Source: Eleginops maclovinus
Taxonomy: Eukaryota > Chordata > Actinopteri > Perciformes > Eleginopidae
Length of the DNA stretch: 64,000 bases
Reading direction: 5' to 3'
NCBI RefSeq assembly: GCF_036324505.1
Contig: NC_086358.1
Location: 3,395,868-3,459,867 of the forward strand
The notes under the pieces were generated by a model. It saw nothing but the letters and a program-made list of their open reading frames with translations, did not search any database and was not told the origin of the DNA. The position numbers and the translations under genes were made by a program. Numbering within the stretch: position 1 is the first letter of the stretch; each line of letters opens with the position of its first letter. Below are positions 57,171-64,000 of the stretch, piece after piece.

Positions 57171-57210
57171 GCGGTCTGCTGCGCGGAGGAGCGGGGCGGG
57201 GGCGGGGCTT
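57135..57210 (-). promoter_or_regulatory. GC-box promoter, probably cdc42ep1
   Basis: A small CpG-rich island has two overlapping GC boxes (GGGGCGGGGGCGGGG at about 57193-57207) and GAGCGCGCGGTCTGC. This composition is unlike anything within several kb and typical of a TATA-less vertebrate promoter. Confidence 0.6.
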
Positions 57211-57283
57211 AGATCACAGCGAAAACTCATCAGACCTCCTGGGTAACACTTCAGTTTCATGTCTCTCTCTACGACATGCCATC

Positions 57284-57346
57284 AGTGGAGGAAAGTGAAG
57301 TACATTTACTCAAATACTGTACTGAAGCACAATGTTGATGTCATCG

Positions 57347-57401
<55 letters not shown>

Positions 57402-57522
57402 CATTTAACTTTTTTTTTTTACCACTACATTTTGGAAGCCAATACAACGACAACAGGATTGTTTTTCTACAATTTAGTATTGCTACTTTAGTAATAAGTG
57501 TAAGTACTTCTTCCACCTCCTT
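57284..57522. mobile_element. AGTA-rich element, copy 6, with internal (CTGT)n
   Basis: The left end CAGTGGAGGAAAGTGAAGTA and the right end AAGTACTTCTTCCACCTCC are imperfect inverted repeats. Inside lies a (CTGT)n array at 57341-57400. It sits about 75 bp upstream of the GC-box block. Confidence 0.65.
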
Positions 57523-58293
57523 TATGTCACACTTTTTTTGTTTTGCTGCATCATTTTACTTGTGTAACATTGAAAGGAGGACTTTACTTTTAGCAGTGTT
57601 TTTAATGAGATATTACTATAGTACAATATCTGAATTCTTCTTTCACTAAAGACGATGTTGGCTTGTCAACACAGTTGGAAGCAGTAAGGAAACATCCAGA
57701 GAAAAGAGAGCCAGCCAACTCTTTCCAAATGCTAATCATCAGATTTCTCAGCTGAACGTCTGCTGACTTTCAATAGGAGGAAACACTTCATTTTGAAATT
57801 GTTTCATGATGACTCATTGGCTTTTAACTAACTGCATGTTAAACCTTAATCTAACAGTGAGGGCTTCATTCCTCCCTGAGGGCGTTGATGTGACTCAACA
57901 GCAGGAGATAGCAACCCTTTTGCTTGTTGTTGTTACTTTAAAAGAAAACACTCCCTGAAAACATACATTAAAAATCACACTCAACATGACTTTGCTGTAA
58001 AAATATGGTGTACCTCCGTGAGATAATGGTCAAAATGAATATTATCTCAGTGTTTTTGACCATATTTAGGTAATATTGTTTTCAAAACCGATCAAAACTA
58101 CTTACAAAAGCATCCCAAATGTCATCTACCAGCCCAATGCCATTTTTCCAAGCCAAGCTTAATAAAAAGTAGCCCAGCTAGACAGAAACCAGTCCAATAA
58201 AGTGCATGTCAGTGGTCCCACGCTGACCAGGAAACGGCACCTTATCAACAGGAAGTGCTGCATCCTCACTCCGTCCTCAAAGACTTCTAGCAG

Positions 58294-58464
<171 letters not shown>

Positions 58465-58552
58465 GTTAAAGCTCAGAGGTGGCCTGTAATTCTGCCAGGG
58501 TCATCACGACCGAAAACTCAGCCACATGCCACCTTTTAGTGCTATAATGCCC

Positions 58553-58553
<1 letters not shown>

Positions 58554-58642
<89 letters not shown>
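58554..58642. repeat. (CA)n microsatellite
   Basis: About 44 CA units, 90 bp after the (CTGT)n array. Confidence 0.97.
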
Positions 58643-58645
<3 letters not shown>

Positions 58646-59721
58646 AGGAGCTCACACGTAGGAAGGCAGAAGTAAACACAATCACACACTGTGGAAGGTC
58701 GCCATGTAAACACCCTTCCTCATTTTACAAGACTTGAGTTGGTTTACTTGCTTTGTGTTTAGACTGTTTAATCGGTTGGTTAAATTTGTAGTAACAAACT
58801 TATTTTTCTACAGGAAGTTTGAGCATACTTCTTCCTGATTGGCTAAAAAGTATAACGGACTACTGAAATCCGTCCAATCCCTTTGCTGCATTTGAACCAG
58901 GAAATGTCCATCTTGTTATTCTTTCACTTGAAGTATATCCTTCACTGCTTGAAACTTGATCTAACTTTGGGGAATAATCCATGTTTTTGGTCTTTTCAAG
59001 CATTTCAAAATGACTATAATTGGACAAAACCAAAAATTAAACGTGGTTACTGAATGGTCCAGGTTTTCTTGTACACCAATCAGGATCCAACACAACTATG
59101 CCCTGAAATGAACGTAGTATCCCAAACATAATTGTTGAATCAACCTTTTCATTGGAGCACCAGCTGACTTATAGCTTGTTTAGTGACTGAGGGACTTAAT
59201 GTCCTTTCAGCACAGACAGTGTTTAATACACACCTCTAATCTGTATATACAGTACAGGAGGGTATCTCAGGATTAGTGTGTGTACTGTGTGTGTGTGTGT
59301 GTGTGTGTGTTTGCATTCTATGCCAGTGTGTGTCATTCAGCATGTCTGTTTTTGGTCTGTCTTGTCTCCAGCTGCCACCTCTGCCCACACTCCCCGGGCA
59401 TGAAGTGGTGGCCCTACAGCTCCAACAGCAGACCTCATTTAACACCACCAGCTGAAAGACTTCACTTCAGCTGATTAGCTTTGGGACGTCAGATGTTTGT
59501 CGACCGTTGTTGCCTGGCTTTTTGAATCTTTCGACAAAACAGTTGCCTTCTAGTTCCCAGTCGGAATCAGCAAGCCTTTCTTCTTATTGAAAAATAATTG
59601 GACAACCGCCATTATTGTTGTTCCTATTTCAAACGTTGATCAATATGTTTGTATTAACAATGCATCCAATTAACAGGTGTAATCTGAAAGTGGTTATGAA
59701 CCCCCAGGAAAGGATCACATG

Positions 59722-59723
<2 letters not shown>

Positions 59724-59812
<89 letters not shown>
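59724..59812. repeat. (TG)n microsatellite
   Basis: About 44 TG units; a shorter run lies at 59277-59311. Confidence 0.97.
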
Positions 59813-59815
<3 letters not shown>

Positions 59816-60759
59816 TCTTTTCATTTAGATATCAGAACATTATTTTTAAGCCAATTCATTTTTGTTTTCGATGCGCAATTCTACTGAGTTGGTTCAATCT
59901 CCCGGCACAACTTAGCAACTACAAGATATTTAATTCAGGAGGTTGTGGAGAGTCTTAAAATCAAATTTGTCAAGTGGCCAAAACTCCAATGCTAATGTTG
60001 CTACGTGTCTTTTAGATGTGTTTATATCCAACTAGCTAACATGCTAGCTTTAGCATCTTCAAAAGGAGAAACTTTATCAACGTGCTTGTATTTGTTATGC
60101 TGTTCCAGATTGACCGAAAGTTACACAATCATAAATACAGACTTGTTTTATTTATGTTCCTTTTTGTACATTTTTGCAAAAGACATAGATATAACCGATG
60201 ATTTATCTCTTGAGTGTTTGGCTTTGGTTCATCGACGGGGTCTAACCTTATGCTCTGAAATGTTTGGATGCCTGATTCATTATTTCTTAAGGTTGCCTTA
60301 GTGATGGGTGTATTTTTAGGGGATTATGCAGCAGACATTGCACAGTCCTGTTTTTACGGGGGTTTATATTTTCATTACGACATCACTCTGTTTATGAAAT
60401 ACCGCTTTTGTTCTTCATGCTGTCTGAAAGTGGATATGATATCTGCCTTTATCTCGGCACTTCAGCTTGTTGCGATATTAACATTAATATTAAAAGTATT
60501 AAAACAAGTTATAGAGACTGAACCTGTAGCATCGGGTTTTTCATGTCTGTCACTAATTCCCCTGCAGACTCCCTGGTGTTGCACAGTCCTCTCCTGCCTT
60601 TCTGAACCACTTTGTGGCTCATGTGTGTTTTGAAGCACTGTTTGACATTTCTTGACTTCACACTCCAGTAGATTTATTCTTACAGTAAATCTTTGTTTGG
60701 ACAAAGGGGCAATCTGAGGATCTGAAACGTTAACCCGTCGCCTTAAACATGCTTTCTCT

Positions 60760-61300
60760 CTAATGGCCAGCAAAAGGCGACTGCATTTGTTACAAGTCAG
60801 ATTGTATAGAAGTCTATGAAAAAAATGACCCTACATCCCACTTGATTTATTGTGTCTGTAAATCTAAACGTGTCCATATATGGGCTCAATCACTAACTTG
60901 AAGTCCTCTTTAGTACAGCATGAGGTTCCAGATGCTTATATTGTGAATTGTGGTCCCATTAGGAGTAAAATAGACGATAAATCAGAGGTATTTTAAAGGT
61001 ATGTTTACATGGTTTACCCGCTTTACGGTGTGTTTCAGATCATGAAAGTTAGTTGTTACATTATGGTGGCCTAAAAATGTTCAGCTATGGTATTACTGCT
61101 CATTTTTTTGCATCGCAATTCATATCACAGTCAATGTAAATAACAGTTAAATTGGACGTTAACTACGCTAGCAGTACTTGCCCCACTGGGTTTCGCTCCA
61201 CCTTTTATCCAAATAAAGTCAATCTGGTTCCAAAAAAACAAGATGGCGACGGCCAAGCTGCCAAACAGTAGTCCATGAACCATGTTGGTGCTATCATGGT
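60760..61300 (+). mobile_element. Fish interspersed repeat, copy B
   Basis: It begins ATGGCCAGCAAAAGGCGACT, with AAGTCAGATTGTATAGAAGT and CTATGAAAAAAATG following, and ends around AACAAGATGGCGACGGCCAA. The same order is seen in copy A (38449-38825), and the reverse order in copy C. Confidence 0.65.
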
Positions 61301-62096
61301 GGCTATGTCCAGTCTTTGGGTTAGATCTGCTGTCTTGATTTGAAGGCGAGAGAGTGTGAGAAGCTAATTATTATTTCTGTACCCTTGCCCAAAACTGTCA
61401 AATGCTTTTTTGCTTTCCCAAGAATCTCATCTCTCTTCTGCCTCCCTTTTTTTTTTTAAATGTCTTTTGCACAATCTCAAACCCTCCTGTCCATCTTTCT
61501 GTGCTAGTGTTTCCCCCCTCCTCTCTCTCCCAGGCTTTCGTTGCATCCTTCTTTCCTTTTTCCCCTTCACTCCATCCCAAGATAAACAATCTGGCATTCT
61601 GAGGCATGTCAGCTATTTGTTCGAAAAAGCTCACAAGTTTCTGGATGCCATTCAGAGCCGGGTCTCCAAAGGGAGGCAAGATTACAAATTTAGTGCTTTT
61701 TCACAATCTCCCCCCTCTGTTTTTCATTTGTCTTGGTTTACGCTGCCCTCTCTTCCAACTCTCTCACGACTTGTACACCAGATTTGAGAGGTTTGATGCC
61801 CTCTCACCTCTATTAGATCTCATGTTCCAACCAGTTTGAACAGTCAGAGTCTTCCCTTCTCGTTGTTTAAAAACTTTCATCACTCTCCTCTGATTAACAC
61901 ACTAGGGGACAACCAAACACCAGCTCTCATGTCTCTGAGCAGCATGGTTCAGGTCCTTTTGGGATTCAAATGCAACACACACTTCATTGGCTCTGTGGCA
62001 AAACATCCCATTTTGGCATTTGCTTATCGCAGAGTTGTTTGGAAAAGCCTTTTTTCAGTGTGATGACCTGAAGTGGATCTTTTTCTGATGACATAG

Positions 62097-62264
<168 letters not shown>

Positions 62265-62559
62265 CTGGAGTGCAGAATGTTCTGTGGTGAGATAAAACCA
62301 AGAACATCCAAAAGCACTCCTCTGTGTTTTGGTTCACACGCTTTTCCTTGGAAGATCTGTTGCCTATTTCTCTCTGCCATCAAAGTTATTCTTGAATTCA
62401 ATATTCTTCACCACAGATTACATCGTTTCTTTGTCCTTTTGATCTCAGTGTTTACCTTATTTCCTCAAACGTCTCCCTCCTTCACAATGTGTTTGTGTGC
62501 ATTTTGAATTGGTGGAACCACATCATGTGCTCAGTGCGCTTTTGTACTTTGGCATCTTT

Positions 62560-63180
62560 ATAAGAAAACCATAGACTATATAGAAGAGGTTGACGTAGCC
62601 CCATGATGTCACCCATTGGTTTGTGGACTACCATTTCAAAGCCTCGAGTTTGGCATTTTGGCTGTTCCTACCTTGTTTTTTTGGAGCCAGCAGTCACCAT
62701 ATTTGATCCAGTTAGTGGAGCTGGAGAAGAGTGAGGTCCGCCTAGCTACTCTCTTTAGCACTAGCTAGCTAACTAGCATGGTTAGCAACGTGTACGCGTA
62801 ATTCAACTTAACTGAGCTCTCTATTGGGATGTTAAGGTTGGGTAGTGAGACACACACTTAAACAAAAGGAACTCACCTAAAAAATGAACAACCAACTCCC
62901 TTGAATGTCTTTAGTCCAACCAAATGTTGAACATTGGTGAGCCTCAGCCCTAGCCTTCGTATTTGACTCTAATTTGGAGCTTAATTTACAAAATGAACAA
63001 CATGATGTCTTGAAAAATACCTGAAACAAGCGATTGAGACTTTAAACTTGTTAGGAAAATGTTCATTAAGGTAATTAATTAAGTCAGAAGGAGGTGCATT
63101 TTCTCATAGACTTCTATACAATCTGACTTCTTTCTGCAACCAGTGGATTCGCCCACCTGCTGGCCGTTAGAAAAGGATGT
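62560..63180 (-). mobile_element. Fish interspersed repeat, copy C (inverted)
   Basis: Read on the minus strand it begins AACGGCCAGCAGGTGGGCGA, then CCACTGGTTGCAGAAAGAAG, then AGTCAGATTGTATAGAAGTC, and ends near a TTTGAAATGGTAGTCCACAA stretch. It is opposite in orientation to copy B. Confidence 0.65.
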
Positions 63181-64000
63181 GTGTCACAGTTACCCAAAGC
63201 CGATGGGGTGTATGAAGGCAAACAAACTGAGATTCATTTCCGTGAAAACATACACACAGATATAGACCAACACTTGAGATCTGCTGGTGACACATGCTGA
63301 GATCTACGTCTTTTTATATCCCAACGCAAACACATGGCAGCAAAACAGCGGCTATGTTTTGACTGGGCCACCATTACTATAAGGAGATACAGATCACTGT
63401 TTTGCTTTCCCAAGCATGATGAAGGGGTAATTATATCCAACCAGAGCGAACACAACGAGGAGGGGGGTGATGAATCACAGACCCACAGGCTGTTTTTAGT
63501 GACAGATCTTTCCCTTATGGCCACCAGTGGAAGCAATTGATCGTGGAAAAATGCATTTTGGTCGGACCGAGTGAAAAAAAATCTCCTCCTGAACCTGTTT
63601 CCTTTTTCATAATTAGGTGTGTGACGACAAGTGTCAAGACGTGCTCGTTAACCTCTCTCTGTGATTTACTTTGGGTCTTAGCTGCCTCTCTGGCCTCAAC
63701 CAATTTGTTCGTGGCTTGTTTCGTTCCGAGAGATGTTTGGGAGAGAAGATATAACCAGTCTTTGTCAGCGTGGAAATAATGTTTTATGAAGATTTTTTCT
63801 GGCATGCATCACAGATAAGGTTTTAAACTTTGAGCAACGAAAGGAGAAACGATTGTGATTAATATTTGTGGAATATGTGAACAGCAGGGGAAAAGGGAAT
63901 GGAGTAACCCTCCCCTAAATAGTGATTATCGTGTCATAATTTAGCACCAGTAATGAGGCAAAGCAGGCCAGTAAAGGCCAAAAATATTTGTTGAGTTGTC

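Noticed and set aside
58023..58066. ATGGTCAAAA..TTTTTGACCAT inverted repeat
   Set aside because: Short, imperfect and AT-rich; likely to occur by chance.
59349..59453. Exon-like segment after a CTCCAG acceptor-like site
   Set aside because: Short, no recognisable domain and no partner exon; the acceptor match may be chance.
60005..60633. Two overlapping plus-strand frames of 98 and 121 codons
   Set aside because: Hydrophobic translation from AT-rich DNA, no similarity recognised, no splice or promoter signals.

Overview
This is vertebrate nuclear DNA, most probably from a percomorph teleost. Its protein-coding genes are split into small exons with GT..AG introns, and their products are clear orthologues of vertebrate proteins. 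The intergenic and intronic DNA holds long (CA)n/(TG)n, (CTAT)n/(CATC)n and (CTGT)n arrays, a Tc1-like transposon and several short inverted-repeat element families typical of fish genomes. There are no bacterial operons, no CRISPR array and no phage. Most long open frames in the window are microsatellite read-through (poly-CV, poly-HT, poly-L, SIHP) and do not encode proteins.

Layout. 1-8557: no exon found; presumed first intron of kctd17 (minus strand), whose first coding exon is 8558-8908. 10073-16787: complete 11-exon plbd1 (phospholipase B-like 1) on the minus strand. 16959-17031: tRNA-Arg(CCT), minus strand, between the divergent plbd1 and cby1 5' ends. 17798-19060: cby1 (Chibby), plus strand, 4 coding exons. 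20283-22823: pdap1, plus strand, 6 coding exons. 22824-27575: pdap1 3' UTR and intergenic DNA. 27576-41337: sh3bp1 (BAR-RhoGAP), plus strand, 18 coding exons, with a dead Tc1 element in intron 11 and a 690-bp polypyrimidine tract in intron 14. 41338-44081: a tail-to-tail interval with a small MITE, an integrase fragment and a duplicated copy of the cdc42ep1 gene end. 44082-48321: cdc42ep1 (Borg-family Cdc42 effector), minus strand, 2 coding exons, with an inferred non-coding first exon and GC-box promoter near 57037-57210. 57210-64000: repeat-rich DNA with no gene recognised.

Reconstructed coding lengths close in frame for plbd1 (1614 nt, 537 aa), cby1 (378 nt, 125 aa), pdap1 (480 nt, 159 aa) and sh3bp1 (2157 nt, 718 aa). 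In cdc42ep1 they close only if one missing base in exon 1 is supplied, so the sequence shown has a 1-nt frameshift or an assembly error. From general knowledge, human KCTD17, CDC42EP1, SH3BP1 and CBY1 all lie on chromosome 22q12.3-q13.1, so part of this neighbourhood looks like conserved synteny. SH3BP1 (a Rac/Cdc42 GAP) and CDC42EP1 (a Cdc42 effector) act in the same cytoskeletal pathway.

I found no convincing new enzymatic or defence system. The most interesting observations concern RNA processing and repeat biology. sh3bp1 exon 7 sits between a (TG)n array and a complementary (CA)n array. Three sh3bp1 acceptors use TG repeats in place of a pyrimidine tract. The cdc42ep1 stop-codon region and a splice-donor region are each duplicated locally. 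A 32-bp minisatellite has expanded inside a fish element family.
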